DNA of 35,778 bases from Diplocarpon mali (GCA_024741835.1 JAENRP010000160.1:62801-98578); one strand, 5' to 3'. Positions 10,570-21,832 are shown, counted from the stretch's first letter. Numbers and translations are program-made. The notes: a model not told the origin generated them from the sequence alone.

Positions 10570-10884
10570 GCTCCGTACGCCGCTGACTTGGGGACTGCTG
10601 CACGTGCTTGACAAGAAGAATACGATGTGCAAGATCCGAGTCTGCTGCGTGCACGCGTGGGTACGTCTGTGCTGCCTTCTACACCAACCCGCTCGCGGGC
10701 TCTCCAGATATTTGAGAGGTTGGAAATGATCTTGGGCAGCGCAGCGGGAAAACCGGGGAGTCGGTAGTAGATACACAGTAAGTTTCGTACAGACCCGTTT
10801 GTTACTCGTGCCGCGTCGTCAAGACTGCAACCTCCCCCATGTGACAGCCCAAGGAACGAGAATCTGTTACTCCGCTGCACTGAA

Positions 10885-12604
10885 TCACAACTTCGCTCGA
10901 GGAGATCCGCGATCCTGCAGAATGCCGTCGATGTACGCCATGGCCTGGCACAAACGTCTCTCCTGAAGCCTGGGCACGACCACTTGGACCGACAGCTTAG
11001 TATTGAGATATACCGTTCGATCTAAGGCCTCTCCATCCCCTCCGGGGGTTTAGCATTCCGCGACGGGGTTTGGAGGGGAAACACTCACAGAGTTCCTTGT
11101 TGACCTTGTCCCAGCTACTCAGAGGCTGCTCCTCGGCCGAGTCTCCTTGCAAATCTGCCAGCTGGAAATCTCGCACTGGCACGGTGCCCGCCGGATAATC
11201 CAACAAGACGAAGCTGCTCGTGTAACTCAACCCATTCCACCGATCGATCGGCGGCACTGGATGCGGAGCGACGGGACAGATAATAGCATCAATCTGCTTG
11301 CCAGTCCCGGCGTCCTTCCAAATACCTAACATCTCGGCTTCCAGCTCGATCTTCTGGGCGTGTATGTCTAGGAGCCGGTCCGTAGAGATCAGCTTGCCGC
11401 GACGCCAGCGTGTGCTGAGCCAGCGGATCAGAGGCTCCTGGCTCTCCTCGAGAAGATCGAACATCGTGTTTCCCCCATCGATATTGAAGAACTTGTTCGC
11501 GAGCGACTGGCATCTCTTGAATGCAGGCGCGCTGATCTCCACAACATCCACGCCGGATCCACGCAGTTTCTCGACCGTTTCGTCCAGGGCTCTGCTCACC
11601 GGAGGAAGTGGAGAGATGAGCCCATCCGTTCTGATCACCCCGAATGTTGGCTTGCTCCGCAGAGAGCCTTGCTCGTTCCAGAGTCCGTAGACCAGAGCAG
11701 GATCTTGGTCCCAAGGCCTGGCGTCCGACACGGCTCGTAGGAATAGTTCGCAGTCTCTCATACTAACAGCAAGTGGGCCAGCACTCGCGGTCAAGCCGAT
11801 CTTACTGACTCCGTCCCTCGCACCGCTCTCTTGCCCGGCGTATGGGATCCTGTGCGCACTTGGCTTGATCCCGTAGACCCCATTACACATAGCAGGAATC
11901 CGAATACTCCCTCCGATGTCCGTGCCGACACCAAGCACACTCCCCCGAATACCAATCAGGGCGCCTTCACCACCAGAGCTTCCGCCCGCTGTCACTCTTC
12001 TATTCCTCGGATTCAGCACCCGCCCAAACACATTATTGTCCGAATCAAGCGCTCCGAGCGTCTGTGGCACATTCGTCTTGCAATACAGCACCGCCCCAAG
12101 TGCCAGCAGTATATCTACCAGGAGGGAGTTCTCCGTTGCAGGTTTGCCGGCCAAACTCGCAATTCCTATGGAGGCATCGTAGCCCTCGACCTTGAATGTA
12201 TCCTTCAACGAAATCGGCACACCGTGTAGAGGTCCCACCCTCTGCCCCGTCCTCTTATATTCTGCATCTAGATACCTCGCCCGGTCGATGGCATCATCGA
12301 AGAATATTTCGGTCAGGCAGTTGCATAGCTGTTGCGCAATGGCTGCACGTTTGCAGAATGCGACCGCGACTTGTTCCGCAGTCAAGACTCGCGACTGGAT
12401 GGCCTCGGCGAGAGAGGTGGCGTCGTGGTGCTCGGTGATTGAAATTTCCTGCTCGCTGAGGATACCGCAGGTTCCAGGGATGGAGCGTACATCGAGTGTT
12501 TCTGGGGAGGGGAGAGATCGCAGCAGCCAGGCGGAGGGTATTCGCGATTGCCGCTCGCTTTGCTTACGTGCCGCAATTGCTACCCAAGGCGCTTCTGCTG
12601 CCAT
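10885..12604 (-). CDS. Amidase-signature (AS) family hydrolase, acetamidase-like (2 exons, 550 aa)
   Basis: Probable cytosolic amide hydrolase of the AS superfamily (fungal acetamidase and fatty-acid-amide-hydrolase-like group), cleaving a carboxamide to acid and amine; the substrate cannot be told. Exon 1 is 12604-11089 and exon 2 is 11021-10885, with a 67-nt intron (GTGAGT donor, CCTTAG acceptor). Splicing replaces a poor unspliced tail with a C-terminus containing YLNTKLSVQVVVPRLQE, typical of the end of the family fold. The catalytic Ser-cisSer-Lys triad is complete: K134 in PISLKDTF, S209 in AGGSSGGEGAL and S233 in TDIGGSIRIPA. The length matches the family. There is no signal peptide or membrane segment, and no neighbour suggests a pathway. 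Confidence 0.93.
11022..11088 (-). other. Intron near the 3' end of the amidase gene
   Basis: It starts GTGAGTGT and ends CCTTAG on minus, with GCTAAAC as a plausible branch site. It follows phase 1 of codon 506. Removal keeps the frame open for another 45 residues up to TGA at 10885-10887. Confidence 0.85.
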
Positions 12605-14298
12605 TATTTCTCTTTCCTCTCCTCTCTTGGACTCTGCGCTTTGGTTTCAATGGTGAGAGGGTAAGTAATCTGGACTTCTCAGAACACAGTAGAAAGAACG
12701 GTTATAGTTTCTAGCCAGGTCAGGTGTTGTGAAGTCAAGGGAATGTGGATCCCGCCTGGGGCCGAGGCGCCGAGGCTACCTACCTAGAGAGTAGAATCCC
12801 GGTTCCATTTCATCTACTTATTTTTTTCCAATCCATCCAGTCCGGTTCTCTCATTATACTCGTGTGCCTGGTCTGTCACTGGCAATTCATTCTCAGCAAA
12901 TATATATATGTAAATGTAAATGTAGAAGGAGGATATGAAAAAGAAAATCAACCCGTTTTTCGGCTCTTTGAAAGCGATGCGGGACCAAGCTTTTACTGGC
13001 CTGGCTCTGCAAGGGTTTGTTTGTTTACTCTTCGCCACTCGACGTAGCGAGAAAAGGGGTCAAGGGACCTTGGGCAGAACAACCCTGGGCAAGAACAAAA
13101 TTATTCTCCAAAGTAATAACTAGATCTCTGAATATTATCTCTGGTCGGTTCTGAAGTACCGAAAACGAATATCCAACCAAGGCCTAAATACGTCGTACCG
13201 ATGGAACGGAATGCTAACACCAACCCTTTTCCACAGGGGCTACAAAAGCTGGCACTGGTTATGTTCTCTTCGCGCCACGAATCGATGATAGATGCCACTT
13301 CTCCCATAATACTAGCTCCGACCTCGAGATAAGAAGCTTCTTCTGTTGCCGGTTTTTGCCTTCGCAGTCCAACTTGCGGCTTCCCAGCTTCGACGACCGG
13401 GAATAAGTTCAAGCCAGTTGTGCGTTCGGGAGGTCCGGTTCCTAAGCTGAGCACTTACTGCGACTTCTGAGAGACGGGACTGTTACAAAATGATTTCGGG
13501 CCTGAGGGAAGCCTCGGGTGGAAGCTCCTCGTGCGCAAGATAGACTGAAGCAGCTGCTGGTACCGCCAAGGGGTTTCGATCCCCAGCCGCCGGTCGCAGA
13601 AGACGACAATCGCATTTCTACAGTACGGTTCCGTCTCACCGCATTACCGTGACCCAGAGAGCATTCTTACTTTGATTGAGATTTCTGTAGCCGAAGGTTG
13701 AGAGGACTGAGTTTCCTTGACCAACTGGCATCAGAGAGCAAACTACTCCAGGCCAGGTCTGCAAAGTAACAATTCATGTGACAACAACCGCATCATTGTC
13801 TGTCGCTTGGGATCAAGCTCAGCTATTGATTAGTCACGGTAACGTCGGTCGGTCAGGCATCTATGTCCTCGTTGCAGGAGTCGCTTAGCGTTGCTCTTAT
13901 ACTCCGTAGAGCAGTCGTCAACTTCCATCCCCTCATTTTGACTTCACCTCCACCGGAAATGAGCTTTTTCTCAACCCACAGTGGCGGCTCGAAGAGCGCG
14001 CATGCTACCATTCGGGTGACTTTTTGGCAGCAGTTAAGACGTCACGCCCGAGCCAGGCTATACCTGCTTATGTTTCTATAAGACAACGAGATTAGTCGGC
14101 ACGGACGGGCTTTTCTCTCTCTCTCCAATCCACTCAAAGGTCATGATTCCAACTAGCTCTTCATTCTCTCTCTCCAGCCGCACTGTCTCGCTTCAAGTAC
14201 TCACCGGAACATCATTCATTACGTGTTGCCCATTTTTAAGGTCCCAATCCTTTCCGACATGGTTGGCAAGCAAATCCCGTCGCCTTGAACAAATAAAT
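12605..14298. other. Intergenic region upstream of the amidase
   Basis: No gene is supported. The first few hundred bases next to 12605 are the amidase promoter. Short open frames here lack domains. A TATAAG near 14077 and a CT-rich stretch near 14114-14180 look like the core promoter of the plus-strand secreted-protein gene that follows. A tRNA-like GGGTTTCGATCCCC near 13569-13582 was examined and rejected. Confidence 0.5.
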
Positions 14299-14941
14299 AT
14301 GCGATTCTCTAATGTCGGCTGTGTCGCAGCCCTGGCCGCTTCTGCCATCGCGGTTCCATTTCGGGTGGCGTTGCTGGAAACGACAAAAAGGAAGCCAACG
14401 CCGTTCTGACAGCGAACGGGTGCCATGCATGGTAATGACTTGGCAAGTTTCGACACGGCTGATATCAAATTTCTGGGATCTAGATCTGTTGGCAATATTG
14501 CCAATGGCGCTGAGATGGACGCATGCAACATTGGCGTTGAAGCAGCAGCGACCCGCCACGAGAAGGTTTCCCTGCAGAATGGCAAGACAATAAACAAGAT
14601 TCTCAAGTTAGCACATGGGGGCGGTAGTCATCCTCTGATCACCAATGTCCTACTCCTGAAACTAATCGTGAGATATCGAGTAACGTACGTACCAGGCCGT
14701 TATTCTCACACTTGAGGCCAAGGCCGCCCAAGGTGATGATACTTCCGCCAAATTGGCTGGCGAGCAGAAGAAGTTCACTGGAAATATCCATTTCGACAAG
14801 GCTGGCGCGGGTGGGCATTTCTTTCGGCGCCTCCACGGCCTGGAGGCATGTCTGGAGGGTATACGCCACTCTCCGGGTCCGGTTTCCACGACGGGAGTTG
14901 TCCCTTTTTTTTTTTTTTCTGTTGAGGATCTTGACTTCTGA
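14299..14941 (+). pseudogene. Probable broken gene for a small secreted protein
   Basis: The ATG at 14299 opens a clear signal peptide (MRFSNVGCVAALAASAIAVP). A CT-rich leader and a TATAAG lie upstream. The frame then meets TGA at 14407, but protein-like sequence continues in shifted frames: GVAGNDKKEANAVLTANG (about 14364-14417, another frame), then NDLASFDTADIKFLGSRS and onward back in the first frame to about 14615. Further on, TLEAKAAQGDDTSAKLAGEQ lies in the third frame (about 14708-14767). The last shift could be an intron ending ACCAG at 14695, but no good donor in the right phase was found. Two small indels near 14355 and 14415 would explain the rest. Family unknown. It could instead be a functional gene with unusual splicing or local sequence errors. 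Confidence 0.45.
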
Positions 14942-15751
14942 ACTGATTACCCGTGACCTCGACACTTCTGTTATGCCTGGCTGGGGAATGCAGTCTAAGG
15001 ATCTCGGAGTCGTGGTAACATAACGTGTATTAAAAGATTCAAAAATCCGCAAGGGCACCATTCATGTTTCCCGTGAGAACATTCTTGGTCTCAGGTAAAT
15101 ATTTTCTACATGGTTAATTGGTGACTATGACAATTAATCAAAGCCAGAGAGCTGATGATCGATCATAAATTGCACCTCGTAACTTCGGAGCTCCGTAGCT
15201 GGGTGATGACGCCACTTGCTATATTCTGGCCAGATATGTAAGAAGCATGAGTTCTGATTCGAATACGTAAGTTTCCCACCGCTAAGCCTGATTATCCAAT
15301 TTAAGTCTCTCAATGCAAGCTATTTCAGGGCTACTCTGGGTGAGGTTTCCTAGAGCTATGGATATATACCCACTGAACCCAATGGACCCGAGGAACCTCA
15401 ATAGAAGCACAGCTATGGATTCGGGCAGAATATATGTCCTATCACGTAAGACTATAGAGAAAGGGTCCCAGGTTGATCGTGTAAGAAGCTTTCACTCATC
15501 ACTGACACGTGCATAGCGAGTGTAGGACTGTCAACCTTTGCATTTGCATATAGATATAGGGAAAATTGTCCAAGACAGACAGGAAAAAAACCTATAACAA
15601 GGTTGTAAAAAAACATCCATCACTGCCCTACCAACATCTCATGGAGGAATAGAACAAGTTCCCTGGTCCGTAAGACAATATCCCTGCACCTTTCCCACAC
15701 TACACGCTGCCAATACAAACAAGGGCAGAGCGAGTGTTCGGCCGCGAAAAC
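14942..15751. other. Intergenic region between two secreted-protein loci
   Basis: This stretch is moderately AT-rich with short A runs. No open frame with a recognisable product, no RNA gene and no repeat was seen. The part next to 15752 is probably the 3' flank of the minus-strand gene. Confidence 0.5.
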
Positions 15752-16493
15752 CTAGAAGCGAGAAAGCTTGATCTGGTTAGCAAAAGGTGATAGTGTCAAG
15801 TCATGAAGAGACTTACGAAGCCTCCCAAGAGGGGGACGTTGCTGCCGATGTTGACGGCCGAGCAAACCGGGGTCAAGACATTGGAGATGGATGTCAATAG
15901 ACCGCCACGGTGGTACTTGGAAGCCTGAACGTGAAGGCAGTCCCAGACTGGAAGAAAATTCAGCAATGGATCTCAGAATCATCGGAGCAGAGAAAAGCTC
16001 CGGAACCCTACTCCGAAATCTACTCTGAAGGTATACGTATATATCTTCCTCTCTTGGGAGCCTCAAAGCCCCAAGGGGGGTTGAGACGAACAGCAGGGCC
16101 TAGAAGTCACATACCATTACAAGCAGGTCCACTTCCGGCTGCGCCATCATTGATGCCCTGGAGCCAACCGTTCATGCAAGAACGCCAGGCATCAATCTCA
16201 TCATCACGGAGGTTGGGGTACTGGCTGTTGGGCGCTGGCTTCGACACAGTGGTCGAATAAGACCAGCTGCCGCCCTGGCCGGGATTCGATGGCGGGCCTT
16301 GCGGTTGGTAGCCTCCTTGGTAGTTGTTTTGGGCTGGTTGATAGCCATTCTGCGGCGGATAGCCACCTTGTCCTTGTTGCGGTGGTTGGTAAGGAGAAGC
16401 ACCGGTTGCTGGAGGAGCTTGCGGTTGTCCCCAGCCTCCTTGGGCAATGGCTGTCGCGGCGAGAGCGAGAAGAGGGACGGTAGTGAGTTGCAT
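15752..16493 (-). CDS. Small secreted Pro/Gln/Gly/Tyr-rich protein with four cysteines (3 exons, 176 aa)
   Basis: Predicted extracellular or wall-associated protein of unknown function. Exons are 16493-16115, 15947-15817 and 15772-15752. Introns (167 and 44 nt) have GTATGT and GTAAGT donors and CAG acceptors; phases agree and the last exon codes only IKLSRF and stop. Residues 1-17 form a signal peptide with likely cleavage at AIA-QG. Residues 18-75 are low-complexity with repeated GGYPPQ, NGYQPA and GGYQPQ motifs. The C-terminal part is a small folded-looking domain with C106, C125, C130 and C155, enough for two disulfides. A TATATAAA lies 131 bp upstream of the ATG. The layout recalls secreted effector or wall proteins, but no family is recognised. 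Confidence 0.85.
15773..15816 (-). other. Intron 2 of the secreted-protein gene
   Basis: It is 44 nt long, with donor GTAAGT, branch GCTAAC and acceptor CAG, and lies in phase 0. It precedes a terminal exon of only seven codons including the stop. Confidence 0.8.
15948..16114 (-). other. Intron 1 of the secreted-protein gene
   Basis: It is 167 nt long, with donor GTATGT and acceptor TTCCAG, and splits codon 127. Without it the frame would stop just after C125 and lose C130 and C155. Confidence 0.8.
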
Positions 16494-16623
16494 AGTGCAG
16501 TCCTTGAGAATTCCTCCGTCAGATGCTATTGAGGTGATAGGACGATGATTACTTGTGGTTGGAGTGTGAGAAGATTTGGATGCTTGTGCGGATAGAGAAG
16601 CCAGAACGAGGGCTCAGACCCTG

Positions 16624-16631
16624 TTTATATA
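16624..16631 (-). promoter_or_regulatory. TATA box of the secreted-protein gene
   Basis: TATATAAA on the minus strand lies 131 bp upstream of the start codon at 16493, a distance that fits a fungal core promoter with a short 5' leader. Confidence 0.55.
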
Positions 16632-16639
16632 CCTAGCTG

Positions 16640-17859
16640 GCGAGAACTCTGTTCTATTCGATTTCATGTCCTACGACTGGCAATTCATCTCATCCGATCG
16701 CTAGTGCAACTGCAATTCACATGCAGTGCTGATTTCAATAGGATATGGCCACAACCATCAAGTACGACGGCGGTGGAAAAGTGACACCAACGACCTGATC
16801 AACAGCGAAAGAGGAGGATGTATGCAGAGACCAAATTGAAAAGTGATCACACGAGTAGCGGACAAAAGGTGGAAATTGTTTCCGGAAAGGTGCCCCAGAA
16901 AGGTGCCTCACATCCTATTTACTCATGGCAGTTTGTTATCACCGGAAGACACCATTGAATCACACCATGAGCTTGATACTGATTGCCGAGGTCACATCCC
17001 CCAGATTGCCTCAATCAGTGAAATCCGAGGTGAAGCGTGGTTAAAGAAAGACCAAGTACGACTAGAAACAACACGAAAAGATACCCGAGCTGCAAGGGCC
17101 CGGTAATGCCCTATACGTTCCTGGCCCGGAGCAACCACCAACCAGTATTTTGGTATTCTTGTGCGATGGATCAACGAGCTATCTCCAGGAACCGTAACTC
17201 AAAATGATCCCAAGTGTCTCATCTCGGCATCAGATAAACAAGAATGATGCTGTGTAGAAGCACCAAGGTACAGAAAGAAACTGATGGGAATATGAGCAGT
17301 AAGAGAGAGCACCAGAATGGGGGCTAAAGGCGAAGACGATGGTCTTCGTAAAGTGCACATCCACACTTGAATGCTGGGCAATGAGCCTCACCCGCACGGA
17401 ACTTCATGTTGTGCGCTCTTCAAGCCGCCGTGACCGAATGTCAATGAGGTACTTGTGGGGAAACCCCTGTAGATGTACAGGATGAGCTACAATCCGAGAT
17501 ATGTCTATTAGGTACTTAACCGTGCCCGCGACTGCAAGCCCGCTGGAACCGAGCCCAGGTATGGTGATTACGGCCTCTAGATTGATAGATGCTCCAAGAC
17601 CCCGTCGCAGATGGCGAAGGAGAAGTACCAAATAATTGAGTGCCAAATACAAATTCTGTGATTCATTAATGCTAGCCATACAACCCTGCAATGTAATACG
17701 GCGCGAAATTTGCTCAGCCATTAAGTCGTATTCCGCCGTGTGACACAGTCCGATGCCAAAACCAGAGATCTCTTCCTAATGGTTAATTGGCTTTGGAGCC
17801 ATTATGCGTCAAAGACTGTTCTACATCAACTCGTCTCTTGCACTATCACTTTTTCTTTC
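16640..17859. other. Intergenic region with one unconvincing small ORF
   Basis: It lies between the secreted-protein gene and the 3' end of elg1. A minus-strand frame of 105 codons (17721-17404) contains a hydrophobic stretch near its middle and the hexapeptide KYLIDI twice, but no recognisable domain. It may be a remnant of a larger gene or chance. Nothing else is supported. Confidence 0.45.
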
Positions 17860-20800
17860 CTACCATGTACTACTTCTGCTAGACCTTCGGCTTTCGGCCA
17901 CAACTTCAAGAGACACCGTTTCCGCCAACATAGCCTCGATCCATTCTGGCATCCCGGTCTTGAGCACGACTGAAGAGTTGAGCGCAGCCGTAAAATACCT
18001 GTCCTGCCTTGTGCTCCCTCTCGCACCACCTTCAAGCGCAGACATGGCGGCGCGAGTCGTTCTCATTCTCTTGCCTCTCCTTCCGCCTTCACTCAGCAGG
18101 TGACTAAGTTTCCGGCGTTCTTCTTGCAGGCGGGCATCATATGCAACGATTGAACGGACATATGGAGCCAGATCTTCCACAATAAGAGTCATAGTACGGT
18201 CGAAAGTCGACGCATCCAGCGTGGTAGACACAATGGATCCCTCTTGTGCGGAGATGGGATCAAAAGCTCGGCTAAAATCGTCTCGAGTGAGATGCTTGTT
18301 GGGAGTAGCAGCTTGGTCACGGATAAGTCGAAGAATTTCGGCCTCGCAAGGGCGGTCAAGTTCAGAGGGAACTTCGAAATTGTGCTTGATATGTTCATCA
18401 ACTTGCAATATTTTTCGAGCGCGTGACTTCATGTGAAGTGAGATATCCTTACTAGAAGTGTTGTAATCGACAAGGGGAGGGGTTTCCTTGAGCTCGTATG
18501 CGAGGGTATAGTCGTCTCGGGCTTTGGCGGAGAGCTCTGAGATTGAGACGTCAAGCGAAATCTGGAGTTGTCAGCACAAACTTGGACACGAGGAACGAAG
18601 CTGTTACCCGATTTAGCGGGGCGAATGTCCCACCGGAACATATATCAGCAACACTCATCGAGTCGGTGAATGCAGCGTACATGCTGAGCGCTGCACGAGT
18701 GTCTCTTTGACTGCTCGAGAGTTCTTGAATCTTGTCTGCCCATGCCTCTAGGCCAATACTTCCCCACCAGTTCCCAAGATCAAATCGCCACCCGTCACAC
18801 GCTTCATGCAACGTTTCCTCCTCGATATCAAGGTAATGGAGATGACTCTCAAGGAAATCTTGTGATAGCCATCCCATGCCCGACTGATAGGTTCCCTCAC
18901 TAGTTACTCGATAGGTATTTCCGTGCTCATCGACATCGTTACCGGCAGGCCAACGTGGATAGTACCATCCGAGGCCACCTTGCACATCACCAATAGCAAA
19001 TTGACACCAAAAGTCAAGCTCCATCAAGGAAGCACGGAGATCGTAGTTACGACCTTCATACAAGTTACTTACTGCCCCCCGTTTAATGATGTGTCCTTCA
19101 CTAGCAGCTACCAGCAGCATGTAGTCGACGGCAAGATCTAGGGGTGGGGAGACCATACGCAAAATTGCGTGGAGATCTAGAGTTCCCATGGGAAGAAGAG
19201 CTTCATCGGTGCATGTTATGAGAATTGGCCGCTTCGAAGTGGCAATTAGGCCCATGATCGTGGTCCAAAATTGGGCGTCTTCTTTGTACAAAATATCGGC
19301 TTCTTCAATCAGGACCAGAGACTGTTTCTGCTCTTTCGCTGGATTTTTTGAGAATGAGCTGTGCTTCGAGGCATCTAGAATAGGTACTCGTACTTGTGAA
19401 GTAAGTTTGTCTTCATCTGTCCCACGTGTTTCTTCCGTAGAGTTCCTGGCTTGTGGCTTGAGTTTTGGCTTTTCGATTGTGCCGGGTTTGAAGAATGAAT
19501 TCACCGTGCCTTGTCTCCCGCTTTTTAGATTCGCGAGAGCATCGTCGGTCTGTACCCTATCCTCATCGAATTTATCTAAGCGAGGTATAGCTGCGGTCCG
19601 TTGGACTTGATGATTTCGTGTCATATCGCCAACCTTCTCTAGTATATCTTTTCCGCTTCTTCTGCTGCTGGAGTTGATCTCGAAGACGTCAAAGCCAAGC
19701 TCTCTGGCAACAGCATAAATAGCAGCAGTCTTTCCGCAACCATGTGGTCCACTAATCACAACAGCATTTGACACCTTTGCTCCTTTAGACAAAAGTGCAG
19801 CTGCATCCTTGGCCTTTACTACCGTCCTCTTTGGTTTGCTCTGGTTTCCACTGGAAGCATCTTCCGAATCAGTAATCTCATCCATGTCATTGTCCTCCTC
19901 ATCAGTTGAAACCACAAAACCGTGCGTCTTTTTCTTTTTCCGTTTTCGCTTTCCTGGAATATCAGTTTTCAAAGCGGCGCGACCGTCACCTCCAGAGCCT
20001 GCCTCTACACACTGCAATTTTAAAGCCTGCAGCCAATTCTTTAAAATGTAGGCCTCAGTACCAGACTGTAGGACATCGGCCGCGCACTTTGGAGAGTACT
20101 TATGAGCCCAAGCCTGTGTTTCACACTGGCCTTTGTCAAACGCTGACATGGATGTAGCGATGTTTCCATACAATTTTGTGAGAGCGCAATGCATTTGGGC
20201 TTGGGTTCTGCTGTTTACTTGGAATTCGCCATCACCGGGGCTCTCAACCACTTTGGAAGCCACCAAGCGCGCTTTCACCTCCTTCTGTACCCTCCTCTGG
20301 ATCGCGATACCTGACTCGTAGCGTTTTTTTGGGATTCTGAGACACTGCGGTGTTGTTGGGTAATCATCAGGCCTGATCTCTCGAATACTATTGATGACGT
20401 TCTTGATAGATAATTGAGATACCATAGTCTCGATGATATTTTCAGCCGAAGAGATGCTAACAGCTTGGTATTTCGACTTCTTGAGACCGGATCTGAGAGG
20501 AATATAATTGCTAAGGTCCGCAATGTGCAAGTTTTCGACGAGCCCACGAACGTGAACCATCCCTCGCCAAGGCCATGCTGCTTCGGTGGCTCCAGGAACT
20601 TTGACAATATTTGTGAAGCCACCGGATCCAGAAAAAGCAACTGCAGGCATATTGGGAGATGCAAAACTTCCACGACACAGTGGCCTAGCTCTCTGCTGAG
20701 TCACAGCCTCTTTAATATCGGTCAGATCGATCTCCGTTAAATCAGGGTTTGGAGGACTTGGGGCTTTTGCCACAGGTTTTCCCAAGAATAGCGGATGAAT

Positions 20801-21832
20801 TGGCTTCGCCGGTTTGGAATTGCTACTTTGCTGAGAATTGGGCATTGCGGCAATTGAATCTTTCGGCTCAGGGATAGTGGGCTGGGTGAGCAGGATTCGA
20901 TTGATTTGTTCTCCAGTAAATGACCGGTTTTTTTCTCCTTGCCCATACCGCACCGCGATAATCATGGTCTTCGATGATTTACCAGCGGATTCTGTAGACT
21001 TTGCTCCGATCATTGCTGCCTGTATGGAAGGCTTTCGCGCTGGAGGTGAGCCAATAGTGCCTCTTTTGGGATTCCCTCTCTTAAGATTTTTCGGTTCATC
21101 TGGCAAAGCTCGACTTGGGCATTTCCCTGTGTTCCATTGGCTGGATTGTTCGTCTAGCCTGGCCAAATTTTTCCTGACAGAATATAGGGACGGTGTATCC
21201 TGATCGATACATAGGATTTCGCCTGCTTGTTCAACTGAAAATGCCCCCTTTAGACCGATTGCACGGCTGTCCGATTCCACGGCTTGTTGATTAGGGATCG
21301 TAGCACCTTGCAGTACTGAAGTTTTCTGGGTAGAAACTGTGAGATCTACCTGTTTTGGTTTAAAATCGGTTGATTCTTCATTCAATCTTTCTGCTTCAAC
21401 GGAAACTGCTTCAGCAGAAAGAGATTTTCCATCAAGAGGTGCAGTCTTTCGTCGTTTCCTTCGCCTTTTATTTGGGTCTACCTCGAGCAATTCTGAAGGG
21501 TCTCGTAAGCTTGAGGCGTTGGCTGCCGAGTTTATTTGCCCTTCCAAGCCTAGCGAACCTGCTTCTTCTGGGAGTATAGATCGCTTGCTTGGTGTGCCTT
21601 GCAATTTTTGATTTGAGGTATTCTGGTTGTTTGTTGGCTTTTCGGATTCCGTAAGCGTATAGTTTGAGGACGGTGGTTTCGGCTCTATTTTCAGGGTGTC
21701 AGCTTCTAACACTTCGACTGGCGTATAGAACTCTCAGAGTGACATACTTGCACCTTTCTGAAAGATAGGATACATAGTAGATTTATTTTGCTCCTGCAAC
21801 TCCCCCATACCTCGTCCAAGCAGTACCGACAT
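17860..21832 (-). CDS. Elg1/ATAD5-type large subunit of an RFC-like complex (PCNA unloader; 3 exons, 1287 aa)
   Basis: Nuclear AAA+ protein that pairs with Rfc2-5 and removes PCNA from DNA after replication. Exons are 21832-21748, 21684-18608 and 18561-17860, with introns of 63 and 46 nt. The first exon supplies MYPIFQKGAK (residues 20-29), a PCNA-contact-like N-terminus; ATGs at 21808 and 21775 are alternative starts. Also visible are an NLS (KRRRKRRK, 101-108), HPLFLGKP near 325, WAHKYSPKCAADVL near 554, a second basic stretch near 606-615, Walker A GPHGCGKT (674-681), a canonical PIP box QGTVNSFF (753-760) in the insert before Walker B, and Walker B LVLIEEAD (818-825). The EE-x-D form matches Elg1/ATAD5, not Rfc1. 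Start choice is the least certain point. It is divergent from the Utp8-like gene. Confidence 0.92.
18562..18607 (-). other. Intron 2 of elg1
   Basis: It is 46 nt in phase 0, with GTAACA donor, GCTGAC branch and CCAG acceptor. It joins LNR to ISLDVS and extends the protein by 233 residues to the stop at 17860. Confidence 0.85.
21685..21747 (-). other. Intron 1 of elg1
   Basis: It is 63 nt long, with GTATGT donor, GCTGAC branch and ATAG acceptor, and splits codon 29. It links the PIP-like first exon to the main exon, which has no good in-frame ATG of its own near its 5' end. Confidence 0.75.

Larger units (their letters stand above)
5900..10884. other. Long intergenic region (about 5 kb) between the bZIP and amidase genes
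   Basis: No gene is supported here. Many overlapping open frames exist on both strands but none carries a recognisable domain. The part next to 5900 is the bZIP promoter and 5' leader. The region holds several short tandem repeats (listed separately), a telomere-type tract, polypurine and polypyrimidine runs (for example A-rich at 7699-7714) and a CT-rich block near 8280-8400. A short ATG frame at 9020 has a signal-peptide-like start followed by a GTGAGT, but no continuation could be found. Confidence 0.55.

Noticed and set aside
13520..13610. tRNA-like T-arm GGGTTTCGATCCCC
   Set aside because: The loop does not fit the TTCRANY register with a 5-bp stem, and no matching acceptor, D or anticodon arms were found.
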